Shown piece by piece: positions 37,824 through 45,923 of a stretch of DNA of 47,394 nt. The stretch lies in the NCBI GenBank assembly GCA_021785175.1, contig JAJYGH010000044.1, positions 1-47,394 of the forward strand. The letters are read 5' to 3'. How positions within the stretch are numbered: the stretch's first letter is position 1; each line of letters begins with the position of its first letter. The notes beneath the pieces are model-generated. The model saw only the letters and a list, made by a program, of their open reading frames with translations, did not search any database and was not told where the DNA came from. Source of the stretch: Chloroflexota bacterium (GTDB lineage Bacteria; Chloroflexota; Limnocylindria; Limnocylindrales; CSP1-4). The position numbers and the translations under genes were made by a program.

Positions 37824-40800
37824 GTGATCCGACTCACCCAGCTGGCCGTTTCGAAGCGCAGCGTGACGCTGCTCGTGGCGGCCGGCCTCTTCCTGGCCGG
37901 CATCTTCTCGTGGGGCCAGCTCAACCAGGAGCTGCTGCCGAACATCGCGCTCCCATACATCGTCGTGGTCACGCCCGTGCCCGGCGCGAGTGCGCAGGAC
38001 ATCGCCACGCAGGTCACGCAGCCGATCGAGCGGGCGGTCGGGAGTCTGCCGAGGCTGCAGCACGTCAACTCGAGCTCGGTCAACAGCATCTCGGTCGTCG
38101 TGGCGGAGTTCTCCTACGGGACGGATGTCAAGTCGACTCAGGACGCGCTCACGCAGGCCGTCGACGCGGTGCAGCTTCCCTCCGGATCGACGCCGCAGAT
38201 CCAGTCGCTGGACATCAACGCGCTGCCGCCCCTCGTCGTCTCGCTCCAGGCGTCCGGGCCGACGACACAGGCGCAGCTCAACGCGCTCGCGACCGGGACG
38301 ATCGCGCCCGCGCTCCAGGGCATCGACGGCGTCGCAAAGGTCGGCCTGAGCGGCACGATCCAGCAGCGCGTGCTGATCGCGCTCGACCCCGCGAAGCTCG
38401 CCGCGGCCCGGGTCAGCCTGTCGCAGATCCAGGGCGTGCTGCAGGCGAACAATCTCGTGCTTCCGGCCGGGTCGCTGCCGGTGGGTAACGTCTCGATCCC
38501 GGTCTCGACGGAGCACCGGTTCACGTCGGTCGACGAGATCCGCTCGCTGGTCGTCGGCGTCGCGGGGTCGTCGGCTGCGTCCGCAGGTACGACGGCGGTG
38601 GCGCAGCCGGACACCGGTCAGTCGGGCGCGGGCCAGTCGGGGGCGGCCGCGCCGTCGTCAGGCCTCGCCGCCGCGGGCCAGTCGGGCCCGCCCTCGTCGG
38701 GGCTGCCGTCACAGGCCGCCACGCCCACACCCGTGACCCTCGGTGACCTCGGCACCGTCAACCTCGTCGACGTCCAGCCGACCGGCTACGCCGAGCTCAG
38801 CGGCAAGCCGGCTCTCGTCGTCACGATCTCCAAGACGTCGGACGCGAACACGGTCAACGTCGTGACCGCCGTGCAGAGCCGCCTGGCGCAGCTGCGAGCC
38901 CAGAGCGGCAACGCATTCGCGGTCGAGACCGTCCAGGACCTGTCCAGTTACATCACCCAGTCGCGCGACAGCCTCGTGCGCGAAGGCGGCCTCGGCGCGC
39001 TCTTCGCCATCGTGGTGATCTTCCTGTTCCTCCTCAGCCTCCGCTCGACGCTCGTCGCGGCGGTCAGCATCCCGCTCTCGATCATGACGGCGCTCACGCT
39101 CATGCTCGTCGCCGGAATCACCGTCAACATCATGACGCTCGGCGGGCTCGCGGTCGCCGTCGGGCGAGTCGTCGACGACGCGATCGTCGTGCTCGAGAAC
39201 ATCTACCGCCACCGAGGCCGCGGCGATCCGATGCGCGAGGCGGTCATCTCCGGGACGCGCGAGGTCGCGAGCGCGATCACGAGCTCGACCCTGACGACCG
39301 TGGCGGTCTTCCTGCCGCTCGGCTTCGTGGGCGGTCTCGTCAGCCAGTTCTTCCTGCCGTTCGCGCTCACCGTCACGTTCGCCCTGCTCTCCTCGCTCGT
39401 CTGCGCGCTGACGGTCGTCCCCGTGCTCGCGTCGCTGATCGTCGATCGCGTGAAGCTCAATCCCGATGAGGGGCCGCGGCACCACGAGACGATCGTCCAG
39501 CGGCTCTACACGCCCGTGCTGCGGGCGGCCCTGCGCAGCCGGGCGACGCGCTGGGGCGTCATCGGGATCGCGGCCGTGCTCGTGGCGGGCACCGCGCTGC
39601 TCATCCCGCACATCCCGACGCAGTTCCTCAACGCCGGGTCGGAGAAGTACCTGCAGGTGAGCGTGTCGCCGCCGAGCGGAACGCCCTCGGCCACGGTGCT
39701 CGAGCAGACGCAGGCGGTCGAGCACCGGCTGCTCCAGAACCCCGAGGTGGTGCTGACCGAGGCGACCGTGCCGGGCGACGGGGACACCGGCGTCGCCACG
39801 CTCTCGGCCGCGTTCACCGGCCAGGCGAGCAACGCCGCGACGGTCATCGCGAAGCTCGACCCGAGCGTGAACCTCGACACGGAGCAGACGAAGCTCGCCG
39901 CCCAGCTGGCGTCGCTCCAGGCGCCGGGCTGGCAGCTCCAGGTCTCGCAGCAGAGCATGACGGGAAGCAGCTCGCTCAGCATCGTCGTGAGCGGGTCGGA
40001 CGCGGGCTCGGTCGCCACGGCGGCGTCGCGCGTCCTCGCCTCCCTGAAGACGATGCCGCAGCTCATCAACGTGTCGTCGGACCTCGCGTCGCAGACGCCC
40101 GAGGTGCAGGTCAACGTCGACCCGAACAAGGCCCTGCTGGCCGGCACGTCCACCGCGCAGGTCCAGGCGCAGATCCACGCCGCGCTCGCCGGGCAGTCAC
40201 TCGCCACGATCGGGCTGCCGTCCGGCCCCGCCGAGCTCTATCTCCAGGTCCAGCCGGCCGGGCTGGACTCGGTGGCCGCGCTCGCGCAGATGCCCGTCGG
40301 ACAGACGGGCGTCCCGCTCGGCTCGATCGCGGCGGTCCGGCAGGTCGAGACGCAGGTGCGCATCACCCGCGTGGACCAGTCGCCGGCGGCGACGATCAGC
40401 GCGGACACGACGAGCCAGGACACGGGCGCGATCTCGCGCCAGGTGCAGAAGCAGATCGATTCGCTGCGGGCCGCCGGGCAGCTCCCCGGGGTGACCGTCA
40501 GGCTCGGCGGCGTCACCGAGCAGATGAACACCGCGTTCGGCGGGCTGTTCGCGGCCATGGCCGTCGCGATCCTGCTCGTCTACATCGTGATGGTGCTGGT
40601 CTTCGACTCGCTCATCGACCCGTTCGTGATCATGTTCAGCCTGCCGCTCGCGACCGTCGGCGCGTTCCCGGCGCTGTTCCTGACCGGCCGGGCGCTCGGG
40701 GTCAGCGCGCTCATCGGGTTCCTCATGCTGATCGGGATCGTCGTGACGAACGCGATCGTGCTGCTCGACCTCGTCAAGCAGCACCGGCGGCGGGGGCTGC

Positions 40801-41099
40801 CGGTGTACGAGGCACTCGTCGAGGGAGGACGGACCCGCGTGCGGCCGATCCTCATGACGGCCATCGCGACCATCCTGGCGTTGATCCCGCTCGGGCTTGG
40901 GCTCTCCGAGGGCGAGATCATCGCCTCCGAACTGGCCACGGTCGTGATCGGCGGCCTGTTCTCGTCGACGTTCCTGACCCTGATCGTGGTGCCTGTGGTC
41001 TACTCGCTCGTCGAGGGCGGCAAGGTCGGCGTCGGGCGGCGGCTGTCGGGCGGTGGTGGCTCGAGCGGACACGGGCAGCGGCCGCTCCCAGAGGCGTAG
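37824..41099 (+). CDS. RND-superfamily efflux transporter (HAE/AcrB-like)
   Basis: The protein has 1091 aa from GTG 37824, with GGAGGAACCCTTC just before it. Helix 1 is SVTLLVAAGLFLAGIFSWGQ and the porter domain begins 'ELLPNIALPYIVVVTPVPGA'. The proton-relay Asp pair is seen in helix 4: AVGRVVDDAIVVLENIYRHR. The helix-10 position that carries Lys in AcrB reads GIVVTNAIVLLDLV, with Thr instead, as in many monoderm homologues. Residues ~245-302 form a Ser/Gly/Gln/Ala/Pro-rich insert within the first porter half. No membrane-fusion protein or outer-membrane channel gene is nearby. It exports drugs, lipids or metals by proton exchange; substrate unknown. Confidence 0.92.
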   Translation: MIRLTQLAVSKRSVTLLVAAGLFLAGIFSWGQLNQELLPNIALPYIVVVTPVPGASAQDIATQVTQPIERAVGSLPRLQHVNSSSVNSISVVVAEFSYGTDVKSTQDALTQAVDAVQLPSGSTPQIQSLDINALPPLVVSLQASGPTTQAQLNALATGTIAPALQGIDGVAKVGLSGTIQQRVLIALDPAKLAAARVSLSQIQGVLQANNLVLPAGSLPVGNVSIPVSTEHRFTSVDEIRSLVVGVAGSSAASAGTTAVAQPDTGQSGAGQSGAAAPSSGLAAAGQSGPPSSGLPSQAATPTPVTLGDLGTVNLVDVQPTGYAELSGKPALVVTISKTSDANTVNVVTAVQSRLAQLRAQSGNAFAVETVQDLSSYITQSRDSLVREGGLGALFAIVVIFLFLLSLRSTLVAAVSIPLSIMTALTLMLVAGITVNIMTLGGLAVAVGRVVDDAIVVLENIYRHRGRGDPMREAVISGTREVASAITSSTLTTVAVFLPLGFVGGLVSQFFLPFALTVTFALLSSLVCALTVVPVLASLIVDRVKLNPDEGPRHHETIVQRLYTPVLRAALRSRATRWGVIGIAAVLVAGTALLIPHIPTQFLNAGSEKYLQVSVSPPSGTPSATVLEQTQAVEHRLLQNPEVVLTEATVPGDGDTGVATLSAAFTGQASNAATVIAKLDPSVNLDTEQTKLAAQLASLQAPGWQLQVSQQSMTGSSSLSIVVSGSDAGSVATAASRVLASLKTMPQLINVSSDLASQTPEVQVNVDPNKALLAGTSTAQVQAQIHAALAGQSLATIGLPSGPAELYLQVQPAGLDSVAALAQMPVGQTGVPLGSIAAVRQVETQVRITRVDQSPAATISADTTSQDTGAISRQVQKQIDSLRAAGQLPGVTVRLGGVTEQMNTAFGGLFAAMAVAILLVYIVMVLVFDSLIDPFVIMFSLPLATVGAFPALFLTGRALGVSALIGFLMLIGIVVTNAIVLLDLVKQHRRRGLPVYEALVEGGRTRVRPILMTAIATILALIPLGLGLSEGEIIASELATVVIGGLFSSTFLTLIVVPVVYSLVEGGKVGVGRRLSGGGGSSGHGQRPLPEA

Positions 41100-41122
41100 C
41101 GGCGGGGCGCCCGGGGGATCCG

Positions 41123-42016
41123 TCAGGCATGCGCGTGCCCCTCGAGGCCGCTGCGGTCCTCGCGCTCGAGCTGAAACGTGGAGTGCTCGATGTCGAAGTC
41201 GCCCGACAGACAGCGGCACAGTTCGTCCAGGACCTGGGGGGTGGCGACCTCGGGGCCGATGACCACGTGCGCGGAGAGGACGTTGAGGCCCGACGTGATC
41301 GTCCAGGCGTGGAGGTCATGCACGTCGCGCACGCCGCGGGCGCGAGCGATGTGCGCACGAACCTCGTCGAGATCGACGCCCTTCGGCGTCGCCTCGAGCA
41401 GCACGTTCGTGGCCTCGCCGAGCAGCGAGAGCGTGCGCGGAAGGATGAGGATGCCAATGAGCACCGACGCCACGGCGTCGGCGGGCGTCCAGCCCGTGAG
41501 CGAGATGACCGTTGCGGCGACGAGCACGGCCGCCGACCCCACCAGGTCACCGAGCACCTCGAGGTACGCGCCGCGCATGTTCAGGCTCTCGCGCTGCACC
41601 TGGCGGAGCAGGGCGAGGGAGACACCGTTGGCGACGAGGCCGACGACGGCCACCGCGAGCATGAGCGTGGAGGCGACGTCCGGTGGCCGCGAGAGCCGCT
41701 GCCAGGCCTGGACGAGGACGAACGCGCCGATGCCGAACAGCAGCGTGGCGTTGACGCCGGCGGCGAGCACCTCGAGGCGCAGGTAACCGAACGTGCGTCC
41801 GCTCGTCGCCGGACGGCCGGCGAACCAGATCGCGAGCAGCGCCATCGCCAGTCCCGTGACGTCGGTGAGCATGTGGCCCGCATCGGCGAGCAGCGCGAGG
41901 CTGTTCGCGGCCCACGCTCCGGCAACCTCGACCCAGAAGATGACGAAGTTGAGGCACAGGACCGCGACGAGCCGGTCGCGGTTGGCGGCAGCGGATGACC
42001 GGTGCGCGTGGGGCAT
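41123..42016 (-). CDS. Cation diffusion facilitator (CzcD/ZitB-like metal exporter)
   Basis: The protein has 297 aa from ATG 42016. Helices and metal sites are visible: ANSLALLADAGHMLTDVTGL (His-x3-Asp of helix 2) and MRGAYLEVLGDLVGSAAVLV (Glu-x3-Asp of helix 5, in place of the more usual His-x3-Asp). Six membrane helices are followed by a cytoplasmic ferredoxin-like domain (VRDVHDLHAWTITSGLNVLS). It exports Zn2+ or a similar ion using the proton gradient. Its start overlaps the ArsR stop by one base, so the regulator and exporter are made together. Confidence 0.93.
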   Translation of the reverse strand: MPHAHRSSAAANRDRLVAVLCLNFVIFWVEVAGAWAANSLALLADAGHMLTDVTGLAMALLAIWFAGRPATSGRTFGYLRLEVLAAGVNATLLFGIGAFVLVQAWQRLSRPPDVASTLMLAVAVVGLVANGVSLALLRQVQRESLNMRGAYLEVLGDLVGSAAVLVAATVISLTGWTPADAVASVLIGILILPRTLSLLGEATNVLLEATPKGVDLDEVRAHIARARGVRDVHDLHAWTITSGLNVLSAHVVIGPEVATPQVLDELCRCLSGDFDIEHSTFQLEREDRSGLEGHAHA

Positions 42017-42375
42017 CAGGCTGACTCGCGCAGGTGCGCCAGCGCGTCTCGAAGCACGTGCCGAACGTGCGCGTCGGCGAGCGCGCAGAAGACCAGGCGT
42101 CCCTCTTTCGCACGCGTCACGATCCCCCGCTCGTGGAGATATGCGAGCTGGTGCGAGAGCGCCGAAGCCGAGATCTCGAGGGAGAGCGCAAGATCGCCCA
42201 CGCACCACCGCGGGGCGAGCGAGAGCGCCTGCAGGATCCGCACGCGGGTCGGGTCGGCGAGGACCGCGAACCAGTCGCCCGCGCCGCGCGCCGTGTCGAC
42301 GTCGATCAGCTGCGGCAGCAACGGCCGGACCTCGTCCGGGTGGAGGAGGCCGACCTCGCCCAACACTTGAGTCAT
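42016..42375 (-). CDS. ArsR/SmtB-family metal-responsive repressor
   Basis: The protein has 119 aa from ATG 42375 (GTG 42378 is adjacent). The winged helix is visible: WFAVLADPTRVRILQALSLA, PRWCVGDLALSLEISASALS, HQLAYLHERGIVTRAKEGRL. Acidic/His residues near the end (ALADAHVRHVLRDALAH) fit the C-terminal α5 metal site (Asp/His) of SmtB/CzrA sensors. It should repress itself and the CDF gene until zinc or a similar metal binds. The operator overlaps its start codon. Confidence 0.9.
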   Translation of the reverse strand: MTQVLGEVGLLHPDEVRPLLPQLIDVDTARGAGDWFAVLADPTRVRILQALSLAPRWCVGDLALSLEISASALSHQLAYLHERGIVTRAKEGRLVFCALADAHVRHVLRDALAHLRESA

Positions 42376-42382
42376 CACTCAA
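42367..42382 (-). promoter_or_regulatory. ArsR/SmtB-type operator TTGAGT-N4-ACTCAA over the start codon
   Basis: Two perfect 6-bp arms flank GATG, which contains the start ATG. The arms resemble the TGA(G/A)..TCA half-sites of SmtB/ArsR operators. A TATCGT box on the minus strand (42383-42388) lies 7 nt before the ATG, so a bound repressor would cover the transcription start of a leaderless mRNA. Confidence 0.6.
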
Positions 42383-42528
42383 ACGATATCACGGCCGTCG
42401 GCCACGTCCCCCGCCAACGTGCGGCGGCAATCGCCAGTGTCAGCCAGGGGTTCGTGCGCCCACGGACCGACACTGCATCTCGTGGTCCGCTGCTGCGAAG
42501 GGGGATGGGCAGGATCGTCGAAAGGGGG

Positions 42529-42603
42529 TGGTCGGGGCGGCGGGGCTCGAACCCGCAACCTCGTGCTCCCAAAGCACGTGCGCTACCGTTGCGCCACACC
42601 CCG
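42529..42603 (-). tRNA. tRNA-Pro (anticodon TGG)
   Basis: Read on the minus strand: acceptor CGGGGTG/CGCCCCG, D stem GCGC/GCGC, anticodon arm CGTGC-TTTGGGA-GCACG with anticodon TGG, variable loop AGGTT, T arm GCGGG-TTCGAGC-CCCGC, discriminator A and encoded CCA (42529-42531). The mature part is 72 nt. Confidence 0.97.
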
Positions 42604-43114
42604 ACGAGGCTCAAGCTCGGTCAGCGCAGGATACTCGACATCTGCGACGCGACGTGGGGCTCGCGTCGACAGTACCGAGCCTCCATCGGGCCGGTACGCG
42701 GCCTTCACCGCTCGAATCGCACATGACGGCCCAATCGCATGTGCTTCGGCGTGGGAATCCGCGGCACGTGTTCCGCCCCACCGGGTGGGAGTCGGCCCAT
42801 GGATACTCACGTGAGTTCCAGCTGCGGAATCCCGGGAGGGGCAAGGCGGGAGTCCGAAAACCCCGGAACGGGAACCCCGCGGAGTGCGCATACGGGCCGC
42901 TCACCACCCGAATCTCCACACCCTGCGCTCGAACTCGCCGGTGATGATCCGCACGTACCCCGACAGTACGCGTCGCATGCCGCCTCCCCGGCGTCGACCC
43001 GCAGCGGACCGGACAGCGCGGTGAGTTTGTCGAGCGTGGCGACCCTCGTGCCGGGGGCGCCATGATCCGCGTCACCCCGGCCCCGAACCGGGTCGGTGTG
43101 CCCAGGCCCGCGCC
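42604..43114. other. Gene-poor region after tRNA-Pro(TGG)
   Basis: Longer open frames here look like chance frames of GC-rich DNA. The only candidate with a ribosome site is a 25-codon frame listed separately. Confidence 0.35.
42901..42978 (-). CDS. Possible 25-aa small protein
   Basis: ATG 42978 follows GGGGAGGCGGC, a plausible site. The product MRRVLSGYVRIITGEFERRV ends with WRFGW. It has alternating charged and hydrophobic residues that could form an amphipathic helix or hairpin. There is no second line of support. Confidence 0.2.
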   Translation of the reverse strand: MRRVLSGYVRIITGEFERRVWRFGW

Positions 43115-43333
43115 TCATCGATCCGCCGGAGCGGGCGGGGCCGCCCCGTCGCCCTCACGCTCGAGGAGCACCGTGAGAGGGCCTTCTTCGTACGCGGCAT
43201 GCGGCGTCAGGTCGACGCTCCCGACGTGCCAGCCCTGCCGGCCGAGCTCATCGAGGCGCTCGACGAGCTGGAGCAGACGGGAGCCGTCCCGGTTGAGCGG
43301 GATCTGTTCGATGCGGTGTTCCACGCGGTGCAT
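43115..43333 (-). CDS. Small DUF4177-like protein (72 aa)
   Basis: ATG 43333 has GAAGGGAACTCGCC upstream. The sequence runs MHRVEHRIEQIPLNRDGSRL, then LVERLDELGRQGWHVGSVDL and a final TVLLERE strand. The pattern strand, helix 'L...LNELG.QGWE.V', strand is that of small DUF4177-type proteins, whose function is unknown. Confidence 0.5.
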   Translation of the reverse strand: MHRVEHRIEQIPLNRDGSRLLQLVERLDELGRQGWHVGSVDLTPHAAYEEGPLTVLLEREGDGAAPPAPADR

Positions 43334-43758
43334 GGCGAGTTCCCTTCAGGAGCAACGGCGGGAGCACCCCGATGCGCGGTGCCACCCTCAGGTTCGGTGC
43401 GGTGGCGTTGGGGGTGCGATGGGCACGGCACGGAGAACGGCGGAGATCGAGCAAATGCACGCGCAATGCGTCCAGACGGGAACGGATCCCGCCGGGCTTC
43501 CTCGCCGGCTGCCTGCGGCCCCTCCTGGTCGCCACTCGTCGCCGTAGCCGATGGATGCCGCAACGGCGTCCCAGGCCCAGGTGGGACGGCCAGATCGGCA
43601 CCTCCGAGACGCTCCCGGGCCGCGACGGAACGGGCCGTTGACCGCCTGCGCCAGCGGAGGACGGCGGCCAAACTGGAACAGCGCAGGATCCACCGCGCAG
43701 GCCGGCACGTGCGAAGATCACCGGACGGTGTCCCGGCGAGGCAGGAGAGGCAGGTCCA
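43334..43758. other. Intergenic stretch with no supported gene
   Basis: Open frames exist on both strands but are Arg/Pro/Ser-rich and without start signals. Nothing else stands out except the ribosome site (GGAGAGGCAGG) of the next gene at its right end. Confidence 0.35.
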
Positions 43759-45615
43759 ATGACTGACGGACCAACCATGTTCGGCCCTGATGACGAGCAA
43801 GCGTTCATCGCCGCCCGCGGCGCGGTCGTCGACTCGTACCGTGCGGCCGCCACCCGGCGATCAGATGCGGACCCATTCGTGGCCTCGACGATGCTCGACT
43901 TCAAATGGGCGTATGGCGACGGCCGCATCTTCGAGTGGCGCCGCACGGATCTCGACGACCTTCTCCTGTCCTATTACCCGCGGAAGGTCGCGGTCCCTGA
44001 CGAAGAGCTGCTGGCCATCGTGCCCGCCGCCAAGGACTTCCTGACGTTCCTGCAGGATGGACAGGTACTGCGCGGCGATCCGCTGCCCGAGCTGTTCGAT
44101 GGCCTGGACGCGCTCCTCCCCGAGTTCGCGGCGGCGATGCACGACGCCTCGAACTCTGGCATGGCCAAAGGCCTCGTCGCGGCGATGAAGGCCGAGGGCG
44201 TCGACATCAGCCAGCCGGACGCCGTCAGCCAGTGGATCGAGGATCTCAACGCGCGTCCCATCGAGGAGCGGGAGGCCATTCTGGAGGCCGAGGGTTCGGA
44301 GCCCCTCGTTCTCCCGTCGATCGAGCTGCCGGGCGAGGACGAGCTGGCGCGTGCCGCGGAAGCCTCCAGGGGGCTTGCCCTGCTGGCAGGCTTCGCGCGC
44401 TACGTCGGCGATGGACGCAAGCTGACCCGGCTGGGTTTCCTGACGCTGTCCGACGGGCGGGCGCTGGTCGAGCTTCTCGAGACCGGCGACGTGATCGACC
44501 CACGCATCGGGGACAGACCCTACAGGACCCGCAGCACCGCCGAGCTTCCGCTCCTGAACCTGCTGTTTCGCTGGGCGCGGGCGGCGGGCTTCGTGAAGGT
44601 GCGCCACGGGTGGGTCTCGATCACGCGACGCGGCAGGTCCATGGGCAGGAAGCCGATCGCGGACTGGCAAGCGGCGTTCGAAGGCTTCCTCGTGTGCGAT
44701 CCGGTGCCGGCGGGCCACGGCCTCGGGGCCAGCGAGGACGGGCCGTTCTGGAACGAAGTCCTCCTCGAGCTCATCGAGGAGCTTCCCCTCGGTCTGTACC
44801 TCGGCAGCGAAGTCGACCTCGAGCGGCTCCGTGACGATGCCTGGCGGCAGGTGCAGGCTCGGTTCGAGCTTCATCGCGAACAGTGGGTCCTCGATCACTG
44901 GCGCAGGATGATGGAGATCGACATCGACCGGCAGATCCTCGACCGCCTCTCGGACCTCGGAGCGCTCACGGTCAGCGGCGGCAAGATCTCGCCGACGAGC
45001 CTCGGGCTCTGGGCGACGAACCGGATGCTTCGAAAGCGCGGGGCCGTCGCCCCCATCGTCGGCGACCGTGCCGGGTCGCCTGCAGCCGAGCTCCTGGAAG
45101 CCTGCGCGGAGCTGTCGCTCGACGAGTCTGAGGTCGAGATCCGCCGGTGGATCGAGCACCGCCCCCTGACTGCCGCGGCCGAGCTGGCCGAGGCCGCGCG
45201 ATCCGGCCGCCTTCCCCAGCTGGCCCTCCATGCGCTTGGCTTCGCTGGCCCCGCCGCCGAAGCCGAGGTGCGAGCCCTGGTCGCGGTTGAAGGGCTGGAA
45301 CCGTACGCCCGGATGTGGCTCGTCGCGCACGGCCACGAGGACGCATCATCGCTCACACCCGAGATGCTCATGGCAGCATTCGTCGCCGGCCTTGCGGCCG
45401 AAGCCCAACAGAACGGCCCGGTGACGGCCGTCGCGCGTCTGATGAGCCTTGGACCCGAAGACGAACAGATGCGGTTCGTCGAGCGGCTGCTGCGTGCCGA
45501 TCAGCCGGGTGCCGCGGAAGTCCTCGAGATGATCGGACGCTTGCATCCGTCGAAGGCGGTGGCCAAGGCCGCTCGGCGGACGGCGTTCAAGCGGCGGTCG
45601 TTCGGGCTCCACTGA
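43759..45615 (+). CDS. 618-aa hypothetical cytoplasmic protein
   Basis: ATG 43759 follows GGAGAGGCAGGTCC. The protein is soluble and mostly helical, with GC-biased third positions along its length. The first ~120 residues include 'TMLDFKWAYGDGRIFEWRRT' and a 'DLLLSYYPRKVAVPDEELLA' segment like those of actinobacterial proteins of unknown function that contain winged-helix repeats. The middle has LGFLTLSDGRALVELLETGD and a second wing-like part (LLNLLFRWARAAGFVKVRHG). The last third is a helical repeat region. I cannot name a function. It precedes a possible short gene and the DUF234-type ATPase on the same strand. Confidence 0.6.
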   Translation: MTDGPTMFGPDDEQAFIAARGAVVDSYRAAATRRSDADPFVASTMLDFKWAYGDGRIFEWRRTDLDDLLLSYYPRKVAVPDEELLAIVPAAKDFLTFLQDGQVLRGDPLPELFDGLDALLPEFAAAMHDASNSGMAKGLVAAMKAEGVDISQPDAVSQWIEDLNARPIEEREAILEAEGSEPLVLPSIELPGEDELARAAEASRGLALLAGFARYVGDGRKLTRLGFLTLSDGRALVELLETGDVIDPRIGDRPYRTRSTAELPLLNLLFRWARAAGFVKVRHGWVSITRRGRSMGRKPIADWQAAFEGFLVCDPVPAGHGLGASEDGPFWNEVLLELIEELPLGLYLGSEVDLERLRDDAWRQVQARFELHREQWVLDHWRRMMEIDIDRQILDRLSDLGALTVSGGKISPTSLGLWATNRMLRKRGAVAPIVGDRAGSPAAELLEACAELSLDESEVEIRRWIEHRPLTAAAELAEAARSGRLPQLALHALGFAGPAAEAEVRALVAVEGLEPYARMWLVAHGHEDASSLTPEMLMAAFVAGLAAEAQQNGPVTAVARLMSLGPEDEQMRFVERLLRADQPGAAEVLEMIGRLHPSKAVAKAARRTAFKRRSFGLH

Positions 45616-45620
45616 AGCAC

Positions 45621-45923
45621 GTGCGGCGCATCCAGGCACTTGCGCACAAGCCCATCCCCGACGATGTGAGCTTCCTCGACGAGCGATCCGGGCTGGCGCA
45701 TCTGGACGAGGTCATCCGCGACGTGCTCGGCGAGAGACCGCTGTACCGCTTGCCCCTCCTTGCGCAGTTCAGTGAATCGTGTTTCACTGAGTCGAGACTC
45801 AGTATGGGAGCACGGGGCATGGCTGACCTGCGCCGGGGAACCCTCGGACGATGCGCTATCCGGGTTGCTGGAACCGCCGTCGCCAGTCACGATGTCATGC
45901 GCTGTGGCCGCGCCGTTCATTGA
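45621..45923 (+). CDS. Possible short gene or gene remnant before the ATPase
   Basis: From GTG 45621 the first ~50 codons look coding (HKPIPDDVSFLDERSGLAHL, DEVIRDVLGERPLYRLPLLA), with GC-biased third positions. The frame then enters the inverted repeats at 45769-45803 and loses coding character, though it stays open to 45923 and overlaps the ATPase start by 32 bp. It may be the start of a gene whose remainder was lost when the ATPase unit arrived. Confidence 0.3.
   Translation: MRRIQALAHKPIPDDVSFLDERSGLAHLDEVIRDVLGERPLYRLPLLAQFSESCFTESRLSMGARGMADLRRGTLGRCAIRVAGTAVASHDVMRCGRAVH
45769..45803. promoter_or_regulatory. Two overlapping inverted repeats upstream of the DUF234-type ATPase
   Basis: TCAGTGAA (45769-45776) pairs with TTCACTGA (45783-45790), and ACTGAGTC (45786-45793) pairs with GACTCAGT (45796-45803). 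The shared ACTGA makes the two pairings mutually exclusive. Likely an operator region, perhaps autoregulatory, 89 bp before the ATPase start. Confidence 0.55.
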
